From Dehalococcoidia bacterium (GTDB taxonomy: Bacteria; Chloroflexota; Dehalococcoidia; SpSt-223), in the NCBI GenBank assembly GCA_026003895.1, contig BPIC01000004.1:401767-465766 (forward strand): a stretch of DNA of 64,000 bases, read 5' to 3'. Positions 17,671 to 27,663 of this stretch are shown here, one piece after another (position 1 is the stretch's first letter; the number at the start of each line of letters is the position of its first letter). Under the pieces are notes generated by a model, which saw only the letters and a program-made list of their open reading frames with translations, was not told the DNA's origin and did not search any database. The translations under genes were made by a program, and so were the position numbers.

Positions 17671-18126
17671 ATGCGTTTCGAAGGTTGCCGCACGCTGCTC
17701 GCGCCGCCCGAGGTGGTTTGGTCGACACTCCTCGACCCGGGCGTGCTTCGCACTTGCATCCCCGGCTGTCAGGAGGTCCGGCTCGACGGCGCGGAGTATC
17801 ACGTTCGCGCCACCCTTGCAATGCTTTTCGTGCGCGGGACGTACCAAGGGCGCGTTCGCCTCGTCAACCCCGTACGGCCGCATGCCTTCCCAACTGGACG
17901 CCGATACCGCTATCGGGGTCGTGAGCACGTTTCGTACCGTCTCACCGGCGACTCGACAACGACGCTTCACTATTTCTGTGAGGCGTATCTCGAAGGGACC
18001 TTGCCTTCGCTTCGGTGAGTCGCTCATTCGCACGATAGCGAACCGGCTTCTGGACTCAGTATTTCGCCTGTCCTCGCCGCCCGGCTCGCGACGCTCCGTG
18101 ATGGGCGTTCCAGCCTCGAGGACTAG
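17671..18126 (+). pseudogene. CoxG/SRPBCC-family protein, frameshifted
   Basis: ATG 17671: MRFEGCRTLLAPPEVVWSTL, then LLDPGVLRTCIPGCQEVRLDG, the signature beginning of CoxG (carbon monoxide dehydrogenase subunit G family, SRPBCC fold). Frame then changes: one block in the middle and the C-terminal GESLIRTIANRLLDSVF / ARLATLRDGRSSLED, ending at 18126. About 150 residues when repaired, the normal length. No CO dehydrogenase genes are nearby, so this is probably a generic hydrophobic-ligand binding protein. Confidence 0.75.
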
Positions 18127-18204
18127 CCTTGCCTCGGGCTCGAGGTGGCGACGACGCTCGGGGACACGGCCGGGAAGCGCTCGCTCGCGAGCTGACCCGA
18201 AATG

Positions 18205-18228
18205 AAAAACCCGCTCCAGCGGAGCGGG
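18205..18228 (-). terminator. Rho-independent terminator of rplU-rpmA-rpmE
   Basis: Perfect 8-bp stem 18210-18217 / 18221-18228 with AGC loop; on the minus strand it is followed by TTTTTC (18209-18204). Sits 24 bp after the rpmE stop. Confidence 0.9.
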
Positions 18229-18251
18229 CGAGGCCGCGGCGGAGTGCGGGG

Positions 18252-18455
18252 TTAGTCGGTGATGCCAAAGCGGCGCTTGAAGCGCTCGACGCGGCCAGCA
18301 GTGTCGACGATGCGCTGCTCGCCAGTGAAGTAGGGGTGACACTTGCTGCACACGTCGACGCGCATGGACGCCTTCACCGAGCCGGTTTCGAAGGTCTGCC
18401 CACACGAACAGGTGATAATCGCCTTGGTGTAGTTCGGATGAATCTTCTCTTTCAT
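18252..18455 (-). CDS. rpmE: 50S ribosomal protein L31 (zinc-binding type)
   Basis: 67 residues: [46 protein letters not shown] and VERFKRRFG. The C-x-C and C-x-x-C ligands make this the zinc-containing C+ form. It overlaps the rpmA stop by four bases and ends in a strong terminator, so it is the last gene of the rplU operon. The linkage L21-L27-L31 is less common than L21-L27 alone. Confidence 0.96.
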   Translation of the reverse strand: MKEKIHPNYTKAIITCSCGQTFETGSVKASMRVDVCSKCHPYFTGEQRIVDTAGRVERFKRRFGITD

Positions 18456-18715
18456 TCCGCTGCCACCGGAAGAACCGACGCCTTGCGATGATCCTGGCCG
18501 GCGCGCTCGAACTTGACGACGCCGTCGATCAGCGCAAAGAGCGTGTGGTCACGGCCGACGCCGACATTGCGGCCCGGCTTGATCGGTGTCCCGCGCTGCC
18601 GGACGATGATGCCGCCGGCGCGCACTGGCTGACCATCATAGAGCTTCACGCCGAGCCGCTTGGCGTTGCTGTCGCGGCCGTTGCGCGAGCTTCCGACTCC
18701 CTTTTTGTGCGCCAT
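18452..18715 (-). CDS. rpmA: 50S ribosomal protein L27
   Basis: 87 residues beginning [42 protein letters not shown] and [24 protein letters not shown]27 reaches the peptidyl-transferase centre with its N terminus. There is no Firmicutes-type N-terminal propeptide. Starts 3 bp after rplU and ends by ATGA overlap with rpmE. ATG 18715 is chosen over an upstream open frame running through rplU. Confidence 0.96.
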   Translation of the reverse strand: MAHKKGVGSSRNGRDSNAKRLGVKLYDGQPVRAGGIIVRQRGTPIKPGRNVGVGRDHTLFALIDGVVKFERAGQDHRKASVLPVAAE

Positions 18716-18717
18716 AG

Positions 18718-19035
18718 TTAGTTGCCTCCGACGATGCTGTCGATCCGAACGCGCGTATAGCGCTGGCGATGGCCAAGCCGCCGGCGATAGCGCACTTTTG
18801 GCTTGTACTTGAACACGACGATCTTCTCGCCCTTCACTTCTCGCAGCACCGTTCCGGTCACTTTTGCTCCGGCAACGGTCGGCTGCCCGACGGTGACCCG
18901 CGGGCCGTCGGCAAGGAGAAGCACCTTCTCGAACTCGACGGTCGCGCCGGGCTCCAGATCGCGCCGGTCGACGTCGAGCACCTGGCCGGCGCGGACCTTC
19001 ACCTGATGCCCACCAGCGTCTACGATCGCGTACAC
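18718..19035 (-). CDS. rplU: 50S ribosomal protein L21
   Basis: 105 residues from a GTG at 19035 preceded by AGGGTGG. Motifs: [51 protein letters not shown] and the basic tail [22 protein letters not shown]. First gene of the rplU-rpmA-rpmE operon; a terminator hairpin of the upstream locus lies 50 bp before it. Confidence 0.95.
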   Translation of the reverse strand: MYAIVDAGGHQVKVRAGQVLDVDRRDLEPGATVEFEKVLLLADGPRVTVGQPTVAGAKVTGTVLREVKGEKIVVFKYKPKVRYRRRLGHRQRYTRVRIDSIVGGN

Positions 19036-19081
19036 GTTTCCACCCTCGGCCGGCGTCGCGCCGGCAACAGATCGACACACG

Positions 19082-19106
19082 AAAAAGGCGCTCCGGGCGG
19101 AGCGCC
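19082..19106 (-). terminator. Rho-independent terminator between the deacetylase operon and rplU
   Basis: Stem 19087-19095 / 19098-19106 (GGCGCTCCG / CGGAGCGCC), followed on the minus strand by TTTTT. It lies 49 bp after the deacetylase stop and 47 bp before the rplU start, so it separates the two units; it could alternatively act as an attenuator in the L21 leader. Confidence 0.8.
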
Positions 19107-19154
19107 GCTTACAGGAAGTGTAGCAATGGCCTAGCGGCTTCGTCAAACGTGCCC

Positions 19155-20223
19155 TCAGCCACCGGTGATTGGGACCCAGCGCCGCCCGGACGCCAAGGCA
19201 ACCAAGTCCTCCGAGGTCAGGACGCGCAGATGAGCTGCTGACCACGCGACCAGTTCTTCGTAGGCTGCCCAGATCCTCGCCTGTTCGCTCGCGGAACGGA
19301 CCTGCGATGGATCGGGGGCATCGAGGTCGTAGGGTGGGGAAAGAGGCCGCGTCCGATCCCTATCGGCGAAGTAGATCAGGGTCCAACTTTCTGCCCCACG
19401 GCGGACGAAATTGTTCTCGTGGATCAGCGAGGTGATGATTGGCGGCCGCGTGGCCGACCACGCGGCGAGCCGCCGCTGGAGGTAGGGAAGCGGCTCAAAA
19501 TCGGCGGCGTCTTGCCTGCTCAGCATGTTCCACCAGAACTGATTTGTGACGCGGGCGTTCGACCAGCGGGTGACGCTGAAGTCGCTCGGCCGGATGAGCA
19601 GCCCGCTGTCCCATTCGAAGGGACGATCGATCGCCGTTCCTTCCTCGTGGTAGATCACGATCGCCTGTGCGCCAAGCTCGCGGAGCAGCCGTTTGGCGGC
19701 GGCGCGGACGGCTTGCTTGTCGGATGGCGTGCCAACGGTCGACGGTGGCCGGCCGAACAGCGCCGTCATGTAGGTGAAGCCGCCCGGCCGCGAGCGATCC
19801 AGCTCGCCGGTGCGAAGGTCGAGCCGGTAGGTTTCGTACTCGAGGAGCGCGGTAGTCAGCGCCTCGCCGCTCAGCCCGGCGATGGGCCCGTCAAAGCCGG
19901 CCCACATCGGATGCGGCGCTCGCACATGGTAGCTAATCGTCTGTCCCGTCTCGTTGAGTGCCGCGATGACGTCCGGGCGGCGGTCGGCATATTCTTCGGC
20001 CATGGTTGGCGTCAGATAGAAGTCGCCGCGGACACCATAGCGCCGGAACATTGCCACGAGGCGCAGGACCGTGTCGGCGCTCTCATCGAGGTGGCGCCAG
20101 TCGTGAACGTTGATTGCGAACGTGATTATCGGCGTCTCGAAGGCGCGGGCGCTGCCAGCGAAACTGAGGGCGAGCCCACTCGCGAGTGCCCCTGCCAAGA
20201 ACTCGCGGCGACTGGGGGGTCAT
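19155..20223 (-). CDS. Tat-exported polysaccharide deacetylase-like protein (one frameshift at the signal)
   Basis: NodB-fold hydrolase relative: VHDWRHLDESADTVLRLVAMFRRYGVRGDFYLTP carries the metal Asp, and ISYHVRAPH the HxxxH-like pair. Open from residue MAGALASGLALSFAGSARA, but the true beginning is almost certainly ATG 20223 (MTP-SRREFLAGALASG), a twin-arginine signal. It becomes continuous if the C6 run just after the ATG has five Cs. The ATG overlaps the stop of the preceding deacetylase (ATGA). About 355 residues; C-terminal half (WWNMLSRQD onward) is not familiar. Substrate unknown. Confidence 0.75.
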
Positions 20224-21357
20224 CGGCGTCCTCCTTGCCGGGCGGCTCGCATTGGAACACCGAATTGCACTGCTGGCAGCATGCGGCGGTTCGCGCCGGC
20301 GCCTTCTTCGGCGCGCGGGTCCTCGCCGGGGTTCGCAACCTCCCACGCCCGGTAGGCGTCGGCCATCTCAGAGAAGGTTGCCCAGCGCACCTGGCCAGCG
20401 CGAACGGCCGGGTCGATGGTGTCAGTGAGGAACTGCTCGACGACGGTGTGCGGGTCGGTCGGGCTGCTCTGGAACTCGCCGGGGTGGATGGTGATGTGGG
20501 AAGACGTTTGACCCGGTCCGCACGGGCGTCGGCGATCGAGGCGGCGACACTCTCGCGAACGAATTGAAAGTAACCGGCGTCTCCGCCCATATCCGGGGAG
20601 CGGCGGGAGCTGGCGTAATCAAGCCGGGTGTACTTGCCAGTCGGGAGGTAGACGATCGCGCCGTTCGGGTCGTGGCGAGCGAAGTTCGACAGGTCGGTCG
20701 CACTCGGCCCTCCCGCCGGCCGCCACGGGTGGATGCCCATCACCGACGGATCAGAAGACTGGGTGCGAGGGTCCTTATAGTCGCTCTGGTTGTCGAGCCC
20801 GGCGAGCGCCGCCGCCTCCAACACCCCCGGGATAGAGATTGCCACCCGCTCCAATAGCGGATGGACCGGACGCCGAGGGCGCGAATGAAGCCGATTTCTT
20901 CCGCCATGACCGCCGCCCATGTGCTGACCGGCAGCGTCTCTGGGTTCCGACCGAGATGGGCGTCCTCGTGGAAATGGAGCGCGATCTCGTGGCCCCGCCC
21001 CTCGAGCTCGGCGAAGATGGTGTCGCCACGGGAGAGAGCAACCGTGGTAAACGGCGTTTGGGCCTGAATGGTCAGCCGGCCGCCGTGGCGTTCGGCGATG
21101 GTGGCGAGCAGCCGCACATCGTCGGCATGCCGCTGGTAGAGCGCGGAATTGAAGTAGCTTGCGGTGCTGCTGCTTGGCGGGGTGACGGAGCCGGCGAGGG
21201 CGCTCGGCGTCGCGCCGAACGGCTCGATGTGAATCCCAATGCCGAACAAGAGCGTTCCACCCGCGGCTCGCGTCGCCTGTGGCAGCGCAAAGGCGAGCGC
21301 TCCCGCACCGATCGTCGCTCCCGCCAGCCCGAGGAACTGTCGCCGTGTGGTCTGCAT
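20220..21357 (-). pseudogene. Second Tat-exported polysaccharide deacetylase-like protein, frameshifted
   Basis: MQTTRRQFLGLAGATIGAGA is a clear Tat signal. The catalytic region LFGIGIHIEPFG, RGHEIALHFHEDAHLG and EEIGFIRALGVRSIRYWSGW follows the NodB pattern. Two indels near 20840-20850 lead into ALAGLDNQSDYKDPRTQ and DPNGAIVYLPTGKYTRLDY, and a further shift near 20505 into SSHITIHPGEFQSSPTDP and the C-terminal AEEGAGANRRMLPAVQFG. About 375 residues when repaired. It shares fold and signal type with the next gene but is clearly diverged. Coupled to it by ATGA. Confidence 0.75.
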
Positions 21358-21427
21358 CGTTCCATCCTTTCCGTGCCGGCCTTGCTCAAGGCACGGATCG
21401 GTGGGCTTGGTTGGTTCAATGATGTGA

Positions 21428-24400
21428 TCAATCGCACAGTCGAGCTGGCGTGAGGCGCGGCTTTCGTCGCCGGACCGTTCGAGCCGGCCGGACATTGAGG
21501 GCGCGCGGCCCGTCGAGAAGGGAATGAATGCCCGTCCAACCGAGGTAGGCGCGGTGCGGCGCTTCTGGCAGGTCGACAGTGATCGACGCGACGTTGTTCT
21601 TGTGGTTGCGCTCCGCTGCGGCGTTGCGCCAAACCACGGCATAAATGGTGTGGCGGGCGCGTTGGCCGGTGGCGTCCCAAAGGACGGTGGCGGTGCTGCT
21701 CTTGCCGGCGTGGACGATGGGCAGGATGTGATGACCGATCCGGCGGCCACCTGTCCGCGGGTCGCCGTCGTAGAAGGCAACCGGCACATTGGCAAACGAT
21801 GCCCCGGTGGCGCTCACGCGCCGCCGTGAGGGTAACGAGCGTGCGTCCCGTTACCGCGGAGGTGGGGACCCCCCGGGCGGGCGAGCGCCGAGGATGAGAT
21901 CGCGAGGTCGCGCGGACCGGCGCCGGGCGCGGAGCAAACGTCGACGGCGCCGTAGGCAAGCCGGCCGAGCCGTGAAGGCGGATCGTCCCGGTGTTCGGCC
22001 GCGCTGTTCGGCGCGACCTGAAGCTGGAACCAGCCACGATTGTTCGCCTCGTGAACCTCGGGGATCTGGTGGTTCGGGTCGACGACCGCCCAGATGTCGT
22101 AGGAGCCGGCCGCGGGCGCGGTCCAAGCTGCGCTGGCGAACGACACGCCTTGCGGCGCGATCGAGATGACCGAGGTACTGGCGATGGGGGTGCCGCCAGC
22201 CGTGGGGTCGCCGTTGAAAAAACGTGAGGTGAACCGGTCCGCCCCAGCCGACGATGCTGTAATTGCGAACCCGGGCGGTGAGGGTGATCGGCTCCCCCGG
22301 TGTCGGGCAGGCAGGGTCGATAAAGATGTCGGTCGAGTAGAACTGTTGCGGATAGACGGTCTGATTGACGCGGTTCTTCAGCGTGAAGGTGAAATCGGGC
22401 TTGGTCGTCCCGTAATACTGCGGGAGAATCCAGTTGCTGGCGCCGGGAATCGTGCCGGGCGTTGCCGAATAGGCGATCTCGAAGTAGCCTTCCTCGGTCC
22501 AACCGGCGGATGGCCCAACGTTGTAGCTCCAATCTTCGTCGTCCAAGTCTTCAAGGTACCCGGTTAGGCTCGTGGTTTGGTCGAAACTTCGCTGCGAGCC
22601 TTGAATCGCCGTCTTCGAGAAACTTGCATCGAGACTCGCGCCAAGTTGGCTGCCGCCGATCGCCGCGATCTCCTTCAAGAAGGAGAAATTGAAGTTCAAG
22701 TTATAGCTCTGGCTCTTGACGGTGGTCGTGGTGACGGGTCGTCTCATTGTCGATCGTCCAGCCCTGTGCTTGGCCGGTGGCGACCTGAGCGAGATATTGC
22801 GGTTGCAGGAGTTGGGTGACGACGTTGGTTGGTCCGATCGGCGGATAGGAGAGGACATTGCTAGGGTCGTGGTTTGGCCGATAGAACCACGTCTCGAGGC
22901 CACTGGCAATCTCCGCCTGCTGGATGGGCTGGCAGCCCGGTCGAATCGCAGGTCTCGGCCGTCGGCCAGATGACGGCGAGGGTACCCTTGCAGCACGTTG
23001 TGCAAATAGAGCGGATACTGCCAGATCGTATATTCGACGGCGCGAAACATGACGATGTCGTCTGACGTGGCGCGGTTGGTTGTTCCGAACGACGATGCGG
23101 CAAAGGCGGTCGTCGTCTTGTCAAAGTTTTGGCCGTAGGTGAAGCCCAGGCCGCCTTGCACTGCCGATTCGACATCCTCCGGCGGTCCAGCGCCGATCGA
23201 CCACGACCGCTGCACCTGCGTCGATTGTTGGGTCGAGGAGATGGTCGTGGTGTTGTAGTTCGTCCGCGTGCAGTCGTCGTAGCCCTGAAGGCAGTTGCTG
23301 CTCTGCCAGTTGACATTCACCGTGATGGTGGCCGACGGGCCGATCTCGGGGAACTGGTCAAAATGGGTTGGCGGTGCGTAAAGGATACCGTCGACCTCGC
23401 TCAGCATCTGCTGGTCGATCGCGACGGTGGGCTGCCCGACGCGCAAACTGCGCCCCGCGAAGTCCCCCGCCACGATCGCCACGCTCGGCGTCGTTGGACC
23501 GAGCCCGCCGGAGAAGCTGCGGGGTGTAGTTGTCGATGTCGAGCCTTGACCAATCGGGGGCAAATTCCAGAACTGCCGATTGCACCGGGTGGTAGGGATC
23601 GCCAGACTGGATGAGATAGATCGGCTGTTCCTGTGCGATCGACACTTGGCTAGCTCTGGGCCTGGCAGCGGGCTCGATGTCGGCGTAGGCCGTGCCCGAG
23701 GTGAGTGAGAGCAGCCCAGACACGAGGTCGTCGTTGTGATAATCAAATGGGATCTTGAAGTAGAGCGGCTGGACGAGGGTCTGATCGATCTGGAAGCTAC
23801 TGGTGAATGAGAGTGCATAGACGGAGAAATCGACGAAGTAATCCCCTTTGAAGACGCAGGCATCGGTGGTCAAGTAGGGAGCGATGATGACGATCTGATC
23901 GGAGGGTGTCTGCCGCAGCCGGTAGCGCCCTGCCGCCGCGCGGAGCACGCCGGGGGCCCCACTTTTTGTTGCAGGGGGAGTAGCCGGCGCCGGCGGTCGG
24001 CGTCGTGGGGTCATTCCACCCGCCGATGCGGGTGATGCTGCTGCCCGTGACGCGAAGAAGCACGAGCTGGGTGTAGATCGTGTTGAAGGTGGATCCGCCG
24101 CCGAAGATCGGGGGTGTTCCCGAAGACCGCAACCGCAAGCTCGTCACTGCCGTTGCCATCGAAGTCGCCAGCAGTCAGGCTGAGGTTCCCACCGAGCGGC
24201 ACCTGCGCAAAGGAGCCAGTCGGGTCGGTCACCACGACCTGCGTGAGGGCCTGCTGTTGCAACGCACCGGACGGCGTTGCCTGAAACGTGGCGACCCACA
24301 CCTTGCCCGTGGTGTCGATCCAGCCGAGGGCGAGTTCGTCTTGGCCATTGCCGTTGAAGTCGCCGACGGCAAGAGAGAATCCCGGCGTGTCGGGATGCTT

Positions 24401-25201
24401 CCGCAACGATGCGCCCAAATTGACCGGACAAAGGTGTTCTTTCCACTGAAGCTCGAGCGACCCCGGCGCGGACGGGACCCAAAGGCGAAGGCAGAGGTCG
24501 AAGTTGGCGCGCTGAAAGGCCGTCGCCAGTTGGGCTATCGGCGTTGTGGACGTGTAGGGTGGGCTGAAAAAAAACCCGGTCTTGACCTGCACCTCCGGAG
24601 AATCGGCAGGGAAAATCGTCCAGAGCGGCTCGCAGGTCGACTGCGCGGTTGCCGCATAGCTCAGGCTGGTGGTGAACGTCTGGATGGAGTAGCTCAGGCA
24701 CATGCTTTGGAAGGGGTCGACAACGGGGGAAATCAGTTCGTCTTGGCCGTCGCCGTTCAAGTCGCCGGCGGCTGCCGAGCCAAGTAGTTGACGCGTGCTG
24801 CTGCCGACGTAGTCCCGGGCGCTCACGAGCTGATAGGAAGCGCTGGTTGCGGTGTAAATGCTGCTCGCCAACTGTTGGAAGCCGGTGCTGGCGAGCGGGC
24901 TGACGACTGCAATCTGATTCAGCTTCAAGATCGTCGGATTCGCGGAGAGCGGGTCGCTCTGCACACCACGCGCGATAAGTTGGTCGAGCGTGGGCACTCC
25001 ATTGGTTGCGGACCGTGCCGAGGGATGTTCGCGTCCCGGTTTGTGACGCGGGATGAAGGGCTGGACCGCTGGCTGTTCGGCCGGCGCGATTGATGGTTCG
25101 GGCGGCGCTGGAGCCGCGTTGGCCGACGGGGCAGGCATCGCGGTAAGGACGAGCCCGCAGGCGAGACAGACAAGCAGGACAATGGCAGACAAGCGTAGCA
25201 T
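21428..25201 (-). pseudogene. Large secreted FG-GAP repeat / CARDB-domain protein, many indels
   Basis: Starts at ATG 25201 with a Sec signal (MLRLSAIVLLVCLACGLVLTAM). Then a Pro/Ala linker, three FG-GAP/VCBS-type repeats (AGDLNGDGQDELI, VGDFNGNGQDELALGW, AGDFDGNGSDELAVAVFGN), a long unrecognised beta-rich middle with NWQSSNCLQGYDDCTRTNYN and NFNFSFLKEIAAIGGSQLGA, and two C-terminal CARDB/APHP-like adhesive beta domains (TPGEPITLTARVRNYSIVGW; DIWAVVDPNHQIPEVHEANN; VSATGASFANVPVAFYDGDP). About 1,250 residues when repaired; at least eight frame changes between 21.8 and 24.1 kb. Probably a surface or matrix protein. First gene of the deacetylase operon. Confidence 0.75.
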
Positions 25202-25409
25202 CAGGAGCGCACTCCGGTGTGGAACCGCCGACGCATCCCCAGCCAAAAGCGCCGCCGCCGGCTGCGGTCGCCCTCGCGCAGCCAGTCTTACCACGTTGTC
25301 GAGGGCGTGGTCTAGGGTGCTTTCCCGTATGTGTACCGCCGCCCCGTCGTTCCCCGCGGCTTCCTGATGGTGAACTGGCCGACAGATCCGATGGCGACAC
25401 CGGGAGGGG

Positions 25410-26426
25410 TTAACGACCGAGGCCGAACGTGATGATCGACGCGAGGCTGAGCGATGCGATCAGCAGGGCGGTTCCCAGTCCCAGCAGGAAGGGGGAGAGC
25501 CCTGTCTTGCGGAGGTCGGCGATCGAAGTGTTCAGCCCGACGCCAGCGAGCGCGAGCAAGATGCCAAAGCGAGCCGCTTCGTCCATCCAGCCGGTCAGCG
25601 GCGGCTGGATTACCCCAATGGTGCGAAGCAGGACGACCGCCAGAAAGCCGACGACGAACAGTGGCACGGCGCCGGCCGCGCCGCGTCGCGCCGCTGCCGC
25701 ACCCCGCCCCCACCACCACGCGATGCCGACGATCAAGGGCGCCATCAGTGCGTTGCGCGTCAGCTTGACGATGGTCGCCGCGCTGAGTGCTGCCGAGCCG
25801 TAAGCGGCTGCCGCTGCGACGACTTGGCTGGTGTCGTTGATTGCCGTTCCGGACCAGAGGCCGAAGACCACCTCAGGGAGCTGGGTCGCGATTCCGACGA
25901 GCGGATAGACAAAGACGGCCAGCGTGCCAAAGAGGGTGATCGTCGCGACCGCGAAGCTGACCTCGCTCTCCTCGGCCTCGATCACCGGTGCGGTCGCGAT
26001 GATTGCGGAGTTGCCGCAGACGGCGGTGCCGACGCCAATCAGCAGTGCTAGCCGACGCGGCAGTCCGAGGAGGCGGCCGATGCTGTAGGCAAAGACGAGC
26101 GCGATCGCCATCAGGACGATGATCAGCGCCACCGCTTGGAGGCCGATGGCGAGCACCTCGCCGAGCGCCAATCGGGCTCCGAGGAGGATGATGCTGGCAC
26201 GCAGGATGCGCTGGACGGCAAAGCGAACGCCGGGCTTTGCTCTGCTCGGCAATCTGACCGTGTTTGCTAGGACGAGGCCGAGGATGACGGCCACGAGCAC
26301 TTCGCTGATGGTGGCCGGAAGGAAGCGGCCGACCACTCGTGCGACGATGGCGACGGCGAACACGATGACCAGCCCCGGCACGAGAGTGCGCAGCCAGAGC
26401 GGTGCGGCGACCGCGAGAGCAGTCAT
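25410..26426 (-). CDS. YeiH-family putative sulfate exporter
   Basis: UPF0324/YeiH membrane protein, 338 residues, about ten helices. Hallmarks: LALLIGVGTAVCGNSAIIATAPVIEA, GLWSGTAINDTSQVVAAAAAYG, and DEAARFGILLALAGVGLNTSI. YeiH proteins are annotated as sulfate or organosulfur anion exporters, with limited experimental support. The ATG at 26426 overlaps the stop of the dehydrogenase (ATGA), so they are co-translated. Chosen start places LWLRTLVPGLVIVF as the first helix. Confidence 0.9.
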   Translation of the reverse strand: MTALAVAAPLWLRTLVPGLVIVFAVAIVARVVGRFLPATISEVLVAVILGLVLANTVRLPSRAKPGVRFAVQRILRASIILLGARLALGEVLAIGLQAVALIIVLMAIALVFAYSIGRLLGLPRRLALLIGVGTAVCGNSAIIATAPVIEAEESEVSFAVATITLFGTLAVFVYPLVGIATQLPEVVFGLWSGTAINDTSQVVAAAAAYGSAALSAATIVKLTRNALMAPLIVGIAWWWGRGAAAARRGAAGAVPLFVVGFLAVVLLRTIGVIQPPLTGWMDEAARFGILLALAGVGLNTSIADLRKTGLSPFLLGLGTALLIASLSLASIITFGLGR

Positions 26427-27580
26427 TCGCGTGGCACCGCACCATTGACCTGAAGCACCCCGCTGCTGCGCTCGACGGGCCGATCGATGCGCACGAGCGC
26501 CCCGCCGCGGTCGGCGGACTCGTAGGCAGCGAAGACGGTCCGGATCAGCTCGCGGGCAGCGCGTGCCGACCCTTCCGGGACGCGGTTGTGCGCGATCGCC
26601 TCGAGGAAGCGGCGGAAATGCTGGCCGGTCGCCGGTGCAAACGGCACGGCCGGCTCGCGAGCAAGGACCCGAGATTGCCCGCCGCGTTCGACGCGCACCT
26701 CGCCGCCGCGCACGAAGGAGAAGCGCAGCCGTGGCCGGCCAGCTTCGCTGTTCCAGCCAATCTCGGCGCGCGCGACCCCACCCAGCGAGATCCGCAGCGA
26801 GGCGTGCTCGCAATCGAGCCGCATTTCGAGGTATTTCTGGGGCGCGTGACTGCGCCGATTGAAGACAAGATTGGCAACCCGGTCGCCGGCGAGGTCGAGC
26901 CGGACGACGCTGATGAGGTCGGCGTTCTGCGCCGGCAACGGATAGGGAGTCCGTGCCGAGACGGCATACGGCTGGTCGGCTGGGTAGCCCGGCGCGATCG
27001 GCGGCGTCGGCCAGCCGCCGAACAAGAAGGACACGAGATCGATCGCGTGGGTCGCGAACTCGAACAGAATGCGCCGTGAGAGGGCGGCACGCCACGGAGG
27101 ATCGTGCTCGGGCGGCAGGTTCATCTGTTGCCACACCTGGAGCAGATAGGGCTTGCCGAACAATCCGCGGGCGATGGCGGCACGCGTCTTGCGGTAGATG
27201 CGCATCTGGCGATACTGGTTGTTCACCGCGATCAGCTTGCCGGCGCGATCGGCGGCGGCGACCACCTCATCGGCCTCAGCGACACTCATCACGAATGGCT
27301 TTTCGCAGAAGACGTGACAGCCGGCATCGAGGGCGAGCAGGCAGAGGTCGCGATGGCTGCTCGGAGGGGTCGCGATGACGACAACGTCCGGGTGGGTGGA
27401 CTCGATCAACGCCTCGGCGCCCTCGAACACGTGGGGGACGCCGACTCGGTGCGCCCAGTTGCGGCGTTGTGGGTCGGCGTCAGCGCCGCCAACGATCTCG
27501 ACGCTCTGGATTGAGCGCAGCGCCGGCAGGTGAATGCGCTCTGCTGCGCCGCCGAGCCCGATCAGTCCTACACGTACCAC
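26423..27580 (-). CDS. Gfo/Idh/MocA-family NAD(P)-dependent oxidoreductase
   Basis: 385 residues. Rossmann start VRVGLIGLGGAAERIHLPAL, nucleotide-site D in GGADADPQ, and the family catalytic motif CEKPFVMSVAEAD (EKP). The C-terminal alpha/beta domain follows around residue 125. Probably oxidises a sugar, inositol or related polyol; substrate unknown. Upstream of and coupled to the YeiH transporter, suggesting transport and oxidation of one compound, for instance a sulfonated sugar (inference). Confidence 0.92.
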   Translation of the reverse strand: MVRVGLIGLGGAAERIHLPALRSIQSVEIVGGADADPQRRNWAHRVGVPHVFEGAEALIESTHPDVVVIATPPSSHRDLCLLALDAGCHVFCEKPFVMSVAEADEVVAAADRAGKLIAVNNQYRQMRIYRKTRAAIARGLFGKPYLLQVWQQMNLPPEHDPPWRAALSRRILFEFATHAIDLVSFLFGGWPTPPIAPGYPADQPYAVSARTPYPLPAQNADLISVVRLDLAGDRVANLVFNRRSHAPQKYLEMRLDCEHASLRISLGGVARAEIGWNSEAGRPRLRFSFVRGGEVRVERGGQSRVLAREPAVPFAPATGQHFRRFLEAIAHNRVPEGSARAARELIRTVFAAYESADRGGALVRIDRPVERSSGVLQVNGAVPRE

Positions 27581-27663
27581 TGGCGTCCTCCGTCCGGCGC
27601 GGAATTGTAAGCCCTCGATCGCGAGCGGACGTGCGCGGCGCGTTCGGCGCCCCGGGCCGGCGG

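Noticed and set aside
19419..20567. 382-codon plus-strand open frame
   Set aside because: Antisense of the deacetylase-like genes; no motif.
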